Source of the DNA: Ignavibacteria bacterium
GTDB taxonomy: Bacteria; Bacteroidota; Ignavibacteria; Kapaibacteriales; UBA4661
Direction: 5' to 3'
Length of the DNA: 64,000 bases
Assembly (NCBI GenBank): GCA_947459425.1
Contig: CANHDJ010000003.1
Location: 62,001-126,000 of the forward strand
Shown: piece after piece, positions 52,701-61,305 of the stretch
Numbering within the stretch: the stretch's first letter is position 1
Layout of the letters: every line of letters starts with the position of its first letter
Position numbers and translations under genes: made by a program
Notes under the pieces: model-generated
Told to the model about the DNA's origin: nothing
The model's database searches: none
What the model saw: only the letters and a program-made list of their open reading frames with translations

Positions 52701-55700
52701 GTGGAAGTTGTCCAGTTTAAGCCCACTGTTGCCACGTAGAAGGCATCCAGCGCAAGCGAGTCCTCGCGGCGCATTGGTGGGAAACATTGGAACGCGGGGT
52801 CGAAGGTAAAAATGCCCGTCGTGGAGACCTGACCACCGCTTGTGACCAGCGAAATTATGCCCGTTCTGACCGTTCCCAAGGTCGCTTCTATCACGCTAGG
52901 CGACATTACGCGGAAGCCCTGCACGGGTGCGCCGCCCACCATCACACTGAGTAGCCTTCCACGCGGCTCCACGCCTAAGTTTCTGCCCACAATCGAAATC
53001 GTTGAGCACGTTCCGCCAATATTGGGCGAAAATCCCGTGATTTGGGGCAGATTCGCAGCGCGGACGGTGGTTGTGAAGGTGGCGGTGGTGCTTTGTCCGC
53101 CGTAACCGAGACGGAAAGTGAGTGTTGGCGTGCTTTGCAGCGTAAGCGGTACGATGCCTGTGGGCAGCAGCAAACGCAAGATCGTACCGCTTGACGAGGT
53201 CGTCACGCTGGAAATCGTTGTGGTGATGCCATTGACGGTCAGGGTGAGCGTTGCGCCTGTTGGAATATTGATGGCAGAAAGCGTTATTTCGTCGCCTTCT
53301 TGGAGCGGCGAGGCTTGCCCAATCCCGGTCAGTGCTGGCACAGGAACGCCAACGGGCTCGCCCGCAGGTGTGTATGCTTGGGTGAAACGTGCCGTGCCGC
53401 TTCTGGTGCGAAGTGTGAGTGTTCCAATAGTATTCATCACGGCGAAATTCTCCAAAACCCGCACCGTGATGCGCTGCGCCAGGGTGTCAATTTGCCATGA
53501 TGTGCTGTCTAAGCGCATATTTGCGCCCGTTACCGAAATGACATTGATGAAATTTGTTCCCAAAAGCGTGATTGCCTCGCCATTGCTGGCTTGCGTGGGA
53601 TTGATGCCGAGAATAGTCGGCGGCGGGATAACGCGCACAATGAAGGAGGAAGTTGTCGAGCCGTTTGGTGTGCGAACACCGATTGTGCCTTGCATGGAAG
53701 GCTGAAGCGAGAAGGTGAGCCGCGTGGAGGAATTGAACGTAACGGCAAACTGTGAACCGCCAATAAGCAGCGTGGTTGCTCCTGTGGAGAAGTTTGCACC
53801 TGTCACACTCACCAAATCTCCCGGCACACCCACAAGCGGCGCGGCAGCACTGATAATCGGCGGCGGCAAAAACGGTACTAAAGCCCGCACAACATCTCGG
53901 CTCACGGCTGTTCCGTCCACATTCGTCAAGACCACTTGCCCAATACTCAGACCTGTCGGCAAAATCACGTTTGCTTGGGTCGCCGAAAGAATGTTGACTG
54001 TCGTGGCAATGCCGCCAATACTGGCTTGGGAGACATTGGCGAAATTTAGCCCTGTGACAGTGACGGGCGTACCGATAAGTGCGGCAGTAGTCGAAAGCGC
54101 CGTAATGATGGGCGGTGTGGGGATGCGCGGCAAAATGGCAACACCTGTGAGCGCGAGCGTCAGCGCTCTGGCGCTTGCCGTCGTGACGGTAAGGGTCGTG
54201 GAGAATGTTCCCGTTGTGATAGGCGCAAAGACCGCACGGATATTCGTGTTCAACGTTGCACCGCCTGAAACCGTGACGGTTCCTTGCGTCAGCGACGTTC
54301 CCATATTGACGGAGTAGGAAAATGCTGAAACCGTTGCCCCTGTGATGCCTGTTGTGATGCCGCTTACGAGGTTTGCGCCGGAAATAGACGCACTCTGCGA
54401 GGCAGACTGCCCAACGGCAACCGTGCCGAAATCAAGGAGGAGCGGGGTGGCGGTGAGGATGGGCGCGGGCTGGTTGAGTAATACCTTCAAGAGACCGTTT
54501 GCCCAATCGGTCATAAGGAGGTCAAGGTCGCCGTCGCCGTCCACATCGGCAGGAATAGGATACGCGCCCAGTGCGCCTTGTCCTACGCCACTTTGCGCAA
54601 ATGCACCGCCCGTATTGAGCCAAATTTGAGCATTGCCAAGCGCATCGCCCGCCGCTACGTCCAAAAATCCGTCACCGTTGAAATCGCCGACATTCCCAAA
54701 GCCTGTTGATATGCCTGTTCCAAATGTCGTCGTCGTAAAGCTACCCGCGCCATTGCCTGTGAAGAGTGCTAAAAACGCTCCGCCGAAAATGTTGGAAAAT
54801 GCAACAAAATCCATTCTCCCGTCGTTGTTGAAATCTCCGGCAAAGGGGTATTCTGCCTGAAGGCTTGCCGTTCCTGTGAGTATTATTGGATCGAATGTTC
54901 CCAATCCGGTATTGATGAAGACTTTTGCATCGCTGTTGGACGAAACGGCGATAATGTCCATATCACCGTCGTTGTCAACATCCGCCGTCGTAATGCCACG
55001 ATACCCCGGAACAATGGTTGCGATGGAAGCACCTGGGGCAAACGAGCCGTTGTTAGCACCGAGATAGATATTGATATTGGGTAATCCCGGAACCGCAGCC
55101 GCAATATCCAGCGCTCCATCACCGTTAAAATCTGTGACTGTCAAGCCGCGAGAGGCGACGGAATAGCTGCTAGGGACAAACGCACCACCAGTATTCATCA
55201 GCACTGTCATCAGGCTTGAGCCGGAAACCGAGACCGCAATATCCGGTCTGCCGTCGCTATTGAAATCGCCCGTTACAAGTTCTTCCGGCGCAGTGCCGCC
55301 CACGCCCAAAAGCGGTCCTTGCGTGAAGCCGCCTGCACCATTGCCGTACATGAGTTGTACACCGTTTGCACCCGTGTTGGAGAGGGCTGCGTCAAGCCTG
55401 CCGTCGCCATTGAAATCTGCCGTGACGATATTGCGCATTGGTGCCGGAGTGCTGCCCATCGAAAGAGACGGCAGCGCAAAAAACGTCGCCGGAGCTGCCG
55501 CAGAGCGAGCGCGATACGCCAGCGTGAAAGGACGCGCCGCAATACGGTTGGCGTTCTGCGCATTGGTTACGCTCACAAAGACTTCTTCATTGGGCAGGAG
55601 CGGCGGTGAAAGTGCTATCTGTGCCGAAGCCGCGCCCGAAGGCTGTGAATACGTCCCGCTCCGAAAGCCGCGCATACCGCCCCAGACGCGGAAGGGTCCG

Positions 55701-58700
55701 ACGGAAGCGGTTGCGGTGGTCATGGTCTGATTGTAAGTTAGATTGATGGCGGCGTTTGGCGCAAGCGTTTGGGTGTTGCGGGGTGGGGAGAAGGTGGTGA
55801 GGAGGGGTTGGGTAGCGTTGAGGTAAACAGAGACGTTTGGCGAGCCGAAATACCGCGCAATAATATCCATATCGCCGTCATTATCCACATCTCCGGCTGC
55901 CAGCCAGTGCATTCCCATACCAAAGCCGGGGTACCGTACAACGGGCGAAAAAGCGCTGCCTGCCGTGTATGCAGACGGTACACGCCGGAGAATAGCGAGT
56001 TCGTTTGTCCCGTTACAAGCAATGGCAATATCAAGAAAACCGTCACCGTCAAAATCCGCAGCCACAATGCCTCGCGGAGATGTACCTATTCCCGTAGAAT
56101 ACGCATCGGGCGCTTGAAATGTACCGTTGCCAATACCAAGATGAATCGCAACATTATCGCCGAAATGCCCAATGGCAATATCTAGGATACCGTCACCATT
56201 GAAGTCTGCAATAGCAGGACTAAGGGGGGTTATACCGCCGGAAGGGAATGCGGGAATGGGCAAAGAAAAATTCCCCGCACCGTCATTTATCATCACACGC
56301 AGCATATCTCCGCCGCTATTGGTAGAAACAATGTCTATATCGCCGTCGCCATCAAAATCACCGCTTGCTATATTTTGAAATGCTGCAGCGGTTGGTGTCC
56401 CAGCATTCACAAAAGGCTGGAATGACCCGTTGCCATCGCCAAAGAGTATTACCACAGCGCCGTCATTGCGGCTAACGGCAATATCCATTGCGCCATCACC
56501 ATTGTAATCAGCAGTAGTAATAACATTAGAAAGCGCACCTACATTTATTGAAGAAAGAGTAAAACTTGTTCCGGCATTATTGAGCATTACACTGATATTG
56601 TTTCCAACATTATCCCCTACAACATAATCCGGTCTGCCATCATTGTTAAAATCTGCCACTGCTATGCCGGCAGCCCCGGTGGTGATATAGGGAGAAGGAC
56701 CAGTTTCTACAGCCAAGCTCCCGCCGCCTGCGCCATAAAGAACGGAGGAATTACCCGAAGCATTATTCGATGTGATAACATCTAATCTACCGTCTCCATC
56801 AACATCAGCTGTTCTTACTTCATATCCATTGCCGTTTACGCTGTACAATCCCTGATGATAAAACGTCCCCGGTCCTACCCCAGCCTTTGCCGTGAAGCCA
56901 TACACATACGGCTTTGCGGCAATATTCGCTGTACTTTTCGCCATTGTATGCGTTACCCACACCTGTTCGCCCGCACGGAAGCCGCCCACGTTTGCCGTTA
57001 CGGTGCTGCCCGCCACAGAGCGCGTCCCGCCTGTTTTGTAGCCCGAAAAGCCGCCCCAGATGTTGAGTGCGGGCAGGCTGGCGGTGGCGGTGGTCATGGG
57101 CTGGGTGTAGGTGAGCGTAACGGGGCTGCTTGCGGTCGCGGAAGGGGCATTGCGGGCGGGGGTGGTGGTTGTGAGTACAGGTGGAATGCCGTTGAGAAGT
57201 ACAGAAATATTTGCACCGCCTAAGTTTGCCGTTATAATATCCATATCTCCGTCGCCGTCCACATCACCTGTCTGAATACTGTAAGGGCTTGCTCCCGTCG
57301 CGTAAGGTGAACCTGTCGCAATAGTCATAAAATTCCCGAACCCATTATTCAACCTTACGGCTACTTGATTGACAAAATACCCCGCTGAAATTATATCAAG
57401 ATCTCCATCTCCATCCACATCCGCAAAGTGTACCATATCGGAGGAGTTATTAGCACTAAGCATTGTATAGGATGTACCCGCTGCAAAGCCACCTGAACCA
57501 TCATTGAAGCGTATATGAACATCGCCCGGCGTATTATTGATGATTGCCAAATCCAAGTCGCCGTCACCGTCAATATCACCTAAATCAAGGGAGGTCGGTG
57601 TCGTGCCGACACTCCCAAACGGCGACATGGGATGAACGGTATATATTCCCAAACCATTATTTATCATTACTGTTACGTTATCGCTACCGTTATTTGTAAC
57701 AACAACATCTACATCGCCGTCGTTATCTACATCGCCGAGTACAATACCATTCGGTATCGCCCCGCTGGTGCCGTAATTTGCCGGTGCGCCGAGAGTTCCG
57801 GCACCGCTGTTCAAAAGGATGCTAATACCCGCACACTGATTATTTGCCATTACGGCATCCAAATCTCCGTCGCCATCTACATCGGCAAGGCGTGGAATGG
57901 AATAAAGCAAACACAAAGTGAACGGAGAGCCGAAAGATTGGCTTGAAAAATCCCCGCTGCCATTATTAAGAAATACCCTGAGTTGCCCACCCATAGAATT
58001 TGCGACAACAGCGTCAATATCGCCATCGTTGTCCATATCACCCAGCGTTACTGCACCGCCACCGCCATCGGCAAACGGCGACATAGGGTGAGCGGCATAT
58101 ATTCCTAAACCATTATTCAGTAAAACGGTCAGAGCGCTTGCATCACTTACGACAATATCAATATCGCCATCGTTGTCCACATCGCCGATCGCAATGGAAG
58201 CAGGGCTTAAACCTGTTGCCGATGTGCCGATTTGCTGAAATTGCCCCGGACCTACGCCTGCTTTTGCTCTAAAGCCGTACACCGCCCGTTTTGCTCTGAC
58301 CCCGCTTGTCGCCTGAGCATTGACTACCGTGACAGATACTTCTTCACCCGGGCGGAAAGGACGTGCGGCATTCGGCGTGAACGTTGTCGTGTTACCGCTT
58401 TGTGTGGCTGTTCCACCGATATTTCCCGACAACGGCAAACTTCGGTACCCCGACATACCGCCCCAAACATAGAGGTTATGCGCTATGGACGCAGGTGAAG
58501 GCAGAGAGGCGGTAGCTGTGGTCATCGGCTGCGACCACGAGAGCGTAAGGCTTGTGGGCGTTTGGGTGTTGGAATTACGGGCCGGATTCGTCGAAACAAG
58601 CAGCGTCGCAGGTGAGTTGAGCAAAACGGACACGTTATTTGTAACGTTATTTGGTGTCGCAATATCAATATCGCCGTCGTTATCAAAATCAGCCATTGTT

Positions 58701-61156
58701 ATCCCCCAAGGAGTATTACCACTAACGGGAAAAGGAGAACCAGTGGCAGGGGTAAAGGAAGCCGCACCGTTATTGATAAGCACCGCTACGTCATTAGACG
58801 TGCTGTTCCCCGTAGCAATGTCTAAATCGCCATCGCCATCCACATCACCTATTGCGATTGCACGAGGCGTAGCTCCAAGTGTAAGAGGGAATGGCGAACC
58901 GATGACAGCATTAAAAGAAGAACCAGCGCCGTTATTCAGCAATACAGCCACAGTGCTTATTCCGGCATCATGCGCCGTTGCAATATCCAAAAAACCATCA
59001 CCATTCAAGTCGCCAACGGCGATGTTATTGTTATTGACTCCACCTGTACCATAGCTGTTTGAGGTAAATGTTCCTGAACCGTTGTTTCGATAAACGTTCA
59101 CACTTCCAGCGGCAGTAGCTGAGATTAGGTCGATGTCGCCGTCGTTATCAACGTCTCCGGCGGTTGTCGTATGCCCGCCGCCAATGCTTGTTGCCGTACC
59201 GAAAGTTCCCGTACCGTCATTGCGGAGAACTTGCACCCCATTACTATTTCCACTAACAATCATATCCAAATCGCCGTCGGCATCAATATCCGCCATAGCC
59301 ACACTGACAATATCCGATAATGTCGTGCGCGTTGTTACCGGCATAAAGCCACCTGTGCCGTTATTAAGCCAGATAAGCGCCGTACCTCCTTGATGCACAG
59401 CAATAATATCTTGCCGACCGTCATTATTCACGTCCCCCGTTGTAACAGCTCGGGGATTATAGCTTGTACACGAATACGGCGTTACGGTGAAGTTTGCTTG
59501 CCCATTATTGGTTAAAACAGAAACACGTTGTGCTGCCCCAAAATCATCAGCCGTTACCATATCTACGTCGCCATCATTGTCAAAATCTGCTGCTGCAATG
59601 CCAATGGGCGTCGTTGTTGCTCCCAAGTAGAATGGTGAAAACAGCGCTTGCCCGGGAAAACTACCAGAACCGCCCGTTGCCCTTGCCCGAAACTGCATCA
59701 CCTGTGGGCTGGCAGGCGCACCCATGCTTGTCTGCGCACCGCACATCAACGTCGCCGAGACAACTTCATTAGGCAAGTATATGCGCGTTGGCGTAAACCC
59801 GATACTATTTGTCCCTCCACCTGAGTACGTTCCCGATCGCAAACCCGACATCCCGCCCCAGACGCGGAGGGCGCTTTGGGAGGCAGTTCCGGCACTCATG
59901 GCTTGGGTGAAATTGAGGTTTAATGGCGTGGAAAGGGCGCTGTTGTGGGTGTTGCGTGGGGGCGAGGTGGAAGAAACGCTTGCAGGAGCGTCCAGCCAAA
60001 TACGGGCAATGTTGATAGCGCTAACGCCGTTGTAGGTAACAAAGCCCACTCCATACCCGCCAATGATGAACGTACCGTCTGCCAGCAGAAAGCCTATCGT
60101 CGAAGCCTGATTAGTGCCAGTGCCGGGATTAAAGCTGATGTCTATCGTACCGTCGCTATTGGCGCGGGCAATGTTGTTGCGGCTGATGCCGTCGTAGGTC
60201 GTGAACGACCCGGTAACAAGAATTTTCCCGTCGCTTTGCAGCGTTACATTGCACGAAACACCATTGGGACCAAGCGGATAGAAGGCATTATCCAGTGAAC
60301 CATCGGCGTTGATGCGGGCAATGGTATTGCGGGGAAAGCCGTTGTAGCTTCCTCCGGTCAAACCACAGACAATTTTGCCGTCTGCTTGAAGTGCCATTGT
60401 CCGAACACCAACACCTGCGCCGCTCCCACCATTATTGAAGGTCATATCACGCGATCCATCGGTATTGATACGGATAAGCCCGACAGGTACGGAAGCATTT
60501 TTGTACATGGAGAACTGCCCCGAAAGCAGAATTTTCCCATCCGCCTGAATTTTAATGTCGTCGGTTCCGCCATTTATCCCCGATGTAGCCCCGCTATTAA
60601 AAGCTGCATCCAGGGAGCCGTCAGCATTCAGACGAGCAAAGCCGTTGACCGGTGTGCTGTTGTATTGGGTAAAAAGCACGCCACCACCAACGACAATTTT
60701 CCCGTCCGCCTGCACGGCAAAGGCTTGTATGCGCCCGGCATTGATGCCCGTTCCCGTCATGTTGAATGTCGCATCAACACTTCCATCGGCGTTCAGACGG
60801 GCAATTCCGGCTTTCGGCGTGGTAAAAGAGCCGGAAATGAGAATCTGTCCATTGGACAGGACAACCATGCAGTAAATTTCGTTGTTAATAGCGGCAGACG
60901 CAGAAAACGTCCCGTCAATCGTCCCATCCGCATTCAAGCGACAAATGCGGTTTACTCCCGTGCCATTGTAGTTCGTAAAATCTCCCGCACAAAGGATTTT
61001 TCCATTGGGCAAAAGCGCGTAGCTCCTGGTGTTGCCATTGAAGCCTATTCCCGTATTAAAGCACGGAACAAGCCCGCCTGACTGAGCGGCAAGTTGAAAA
61101 GAACAAAGAAAAAAAAACGCAACAACGTGTGCAAGAGCGGTAAAGAGTGGTTTCAT
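49787..61156 (-). CDS. Giant multi-propeller T9SS surface protein (~3,789 residues)
   Basis: The ATG at 61156 opens the signal peptide MKPLFTALAHVVAFFFLCSF (ends ...LAAQ). In order: seven delta-60 repeats (LNADGxxDxxF), a Big_5-like domain, then four blocks of seven FG-GAP/VCBS repeats (GDVDxDGDxDI) separated by three more Big_5-like domains that share (V/I)WGGxxGxR. Then come an ASH/HYDIN-like domain, about five IPT/TIG domains, a leucine-rich region of ~12 repeats, an Ig-like domain (SGSYFCVV), a fibronectin-like domain, two ASH-like domains, a cohesin-like module and a T9SS sorting domain (APNPAKEEIEIAY). Each propeller block has 28 blades in total for calcium-binding DxDxDG loops. It should be secreted and attached to the cell surface; binding of glycans or proteins is inference. 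Confidence 0.85.
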   Translation of the reverse strand: MKPLFTALAHVVAFFFLCSFQLAAQSGGLVPCFNTGIGFNGNTRSYALLPNGKILCAGDFTNYNGTGVNRICRLNADGTIDGTFSASAAINNEIYCMVVLSNGQILISGSFTTPKAGIARLNADGSVDATFNMTGTGINAGRIQAFAVQADGKIVVGGGVLFTQYNSTPVNGFARLNADGSLDAAFNSGATSGINGGTDDIKIQADGKILLSGQFSMYKNASVPVGLIRINTDGSRDMTFNNGGSGAGVGVRTMALQADGKIVCGLTGGSYNGFPRNTIARINADGSLDNAFYPLGPNGVSCNVTLQSDGKILVTGSFTTYDGISRNNIARANSDGTIDISFNPGTGTNQASTIGFLLADGTFIIGGYGVGFVTYNGVSAINIARIWLDAPASVSSTSPPRNTHNSALSTPLNLNFTQAMSAGTASQSALRVWGGMSGLRSGTYSGGGTNSIGFTPTRIYLPNEVVSATLMCGAQTSMGAPASPQVMQFRARATGGSGSFPGQALFSPFYLGATTTPIGIAAADFDNDGDVDMVTADDFGAAQRVSVLTNNGQANFTVTPYSCTSYNPRAVTTGDVNNDGRQDIIAVHQGGTALIWLNNGTGGFMPVTTRTTLSDIVSVAMADIDADGDLDMIVSGNSNGVQVLRNDGTGTFGTATSIGGGHTTTAGDVDNDGDIDLISATAAGSVNVYRNNGSGTFTSNSYGTGGVNNNNIAVGDLNGDGFLDIATAHDAGISTVAVLLNNGAGSSFNAVIGSPFPLTLGATPRAIAIGDVDGDGDLDIATGNSTSNDVAVLINNGAASFTPATGSPFPVSGNTPWGITMADFDNDGDIDIATPNNVTNNVSVLLNSPATLLVSTNPARNSNTQTPTSLTLSWSQPMTTATASLPSPASIAHNLYVWGGMSGYRSLPLSGNIGGTATQSGNTTTFTPNAARPFRPGEEVSVTVVNAQATSGVRAKRAVYGFRAKAGVGPGQFQQIGTSATGLSPASIAIGDVDNDGDIDIVVSDASALTVLLNNGLGIYAAHPMSPFADGGGGAVTLGDMDNDGDIDAVVANSMGGQLRVFLNNGSGDFSSQSFGSPFTLCLLYSIPRLADVDGDGDLDAVMANNQCAGISILLNSGAGTLGAPANYGTSGAIPNGIVLGDVDNDGDVDVVVTNNGSDNVTVMINNGLGIYTVHPMSPFGSVGTTPTSLDLGDIDGDGDLDLAIINNTPGDVHIRFNDGSGGFAAGTSYTMLSANNSSDMVHFADVDGDGDLDIISAGYFVNQVAVRLNNGFGNFMTIATGSPYATGASPYSIQTGDVDGDGDMDIITANLGGANISVLLNGIPPVLTTTTPARNAPSATASSPVTLTYTQPMTTATASLPALNIWGGFSGYKTGGTRSVAGSTVTANVGGFRAGEQVWVTHTMAKSTANIAAKPYVYGFTAKAGVGPGTFYHQGLYSVNGNGYEVRTADVDGDGRLDVITSNNASGNSSVLYGAGGGSLAVETGPSPYITTGAAGIAVADFNNDGRPDYVVGDNVGNNISVMLNNAGTSFTLSSINVGALSNVITTADYNGDGAMDIAVSRNDGAVVILFGDGNGSFQPFVNAGTPTAAAFQNIASGDFDGDGDIDIVSTNSGGDMLRVMINDGAGNFSLPIPAFPSGGITPLSPAIADFNGDGILDIAIGHFGDNVAIHLGIGNGTFQAPDAYSTGIGTSPRGIVAADFDGDGFLDIAIACNGTNELAILRRVPSAYTAGSAFSPVVRYPGFGMGMHWLAAGDVDNDGDMDIIARYFGSPNVSVYLNATQPLLTTFSPPRNTQTLAPNAAINLTYNQTMTTATASVGPFRVWGGMRGFRSGTYSQPSGAASAQIALSPPLLPNEEVFVSVTNAQNANRIAARPFTLAYRARSAAAPATFFALPSLSMGSTPAPMRNIVTADFNGDGRLDAALSNTGANGVQLMYGNGAGGFTQGPLLGVGGTAPEELVTGDFNSDGRPDIAVSVSGSSLMTVLMNTGGAFVPSSYSVASRGLTVTDFNGDGALDIAAAVPGLPNINIYLGANNGSFAPGASIATIVPGYRGITTADVDNDGDMDIIAVSSNSDAKVFINTGLGTFDPIILTGTASLQAEYPFAGDFNNDGRMDFVAFSNIFGGAFLALFTGNGAGSFTTTTFGTGISTGFGNVGDFNGDGFLDVAAGDALGNAQIWLNTGGAFAQSGVGQGALGAYPIPADVDGDGDLDLLMTDWANGLLKVLLNQPAPILTATPLLLDFGTVAVGQSASQSASISGANLVSGITTGITGATVSAFSYSVNMGTSLTQGTVTVSGGATLNTNIRAVFAPITTGTFSTTLTVTTASARALTLALTGVAILPRIPTPPIITALSTTAALIGTPVTVTGLNFANVSQASIGGIATTVNILSATQANVILPTGLSIGQVVLTNVDGTAVSRDVVRALVPFLPPPIISAAAPLVGVPGDLVSVTGANFSTGATTLLIGGSQFAVTFNSSTRLTFSLQPSMQGTIGVRTPNGSTTSSFIVRVIPPPTILGINPTQASNGEAITLLGTNFINVISVTGANMRLDSTSWQIDTLAQRITVRVLENFAVMNTIGTLTLRTRSGTARFTQAYTPAGEPVGVPVPALTGIGQASPLQEGDEITLSAINIPTGATLTLTVNGITTTISSVTTSSSGTILRLLLPTGIVPLTLQSTPTLTFRLGYGGQSTTATFTTTVRAANLPQITGFSPNIGGTCSTISIVGRNLGVEPRGRLLSVMVGGAPVQGFRVMSPSVIEATLGTVRTGIISLVTSGGQVSTTGIFTFDPAFQCFPPMRREDSLALDAFYVATVGLNWTTSTNWTNPNVPAALRFGVKVLGDRVVEIRMPRNNVTGSVPDFVMANLSSLRVLDLDSNHIAGALPRTLGQATNLEILRLAANRFSGTLPPNLAALKRLRELNLSDNVLADTLEQVWDLTGLETLNLRGNRLRGRVSARAARLTLLTSLNLSRNQLSDTLPAELSLLTALQTLNLRDNRFTGALPDLGKDDSGKDNSGKKAVTNAVRALTRLDVGQNALSGAIPASIGTLRELNELRLDGNALQGVIPSTLAELVKLKTLDVSRNQFTDAPSLLPIPRLDTLRLADNRLDFATLESQVNMRPTAGAPQSLPSTPKFGYAPQSVTLRLSERTDTTVTLDAPLQLRINARGANNRYAWWRDGVLIQATSGTASLLIPSVTASDSGSYFCVVSNTLLPDVVFTSAALRVTTAFPAFPPQDSIRLIAPALAADNVSRVPTFVWTSVSGSRQYRLEVSGTADFRTILASAIVSQSASILTSGRVEFSSQGRLGFPLAASARIFWRVRAENARGLGAAASSEFTTASGDALIAADRLDFGRVPRADTAFRRLTLRNLSTTALRVESITPENGVFAIPLQGALTLAVGRDTTLMVRFIPLALPPVQSGITVRFRAVDTSGQQGALQTQSLQDRLSGSGGALKIVAPRFDTIAVRATRIASALLINVSGTALEITNIGLLRRMAGFELRFSGTQRSSMDIGDTLVIPIGCRSEVANVRLRDTLRVQTNLERIDAPLEAFSRNRTPNDVAVKLAIRPQQNNLPPGSAVTLELFVVPTGSITLDSVFRAALPFIQATVSVDKNVLALSPNERFARVRRLDTSRIARFVVPSTTWSGRNSVVAQLQCVVVAGNTDSTSLSIEDVQWGAGSVILDEVQDGTFKANVSRAGGKRLISPTATPTQLTAIAPNPAKEEIEIAYTMGEAGLVTLTLMDARGNVVLPIVNAVESAGKHTVRAKIGWLASGSYHIRLTTTLESDTRQVQIVR

Positions 61157-61305
61157 AATGGGAAGCGAAAAAGAGAACGGAAAAAGTCGAACCATAAGGC
61201 TTTCTGACGCGAAAACAATAGCCCACGAATTTACAGAAAACCTCAGAAAAATCATACATGAAGTTAGGTGTAATCAAGAACCTCACCCCATTGATGCACC
61301 GACTC

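Noticed and set aside
52841-53705. Long open frames on the plus strand opposite the giant T9SS gene (and similar ones at 58485-59054)
   Set aside because: They are mirror images of a repetitive, Gly/Ala/Thr-rich minus-strand gene, lack signal peptides or known motifs, and shift frame with each repeat block.
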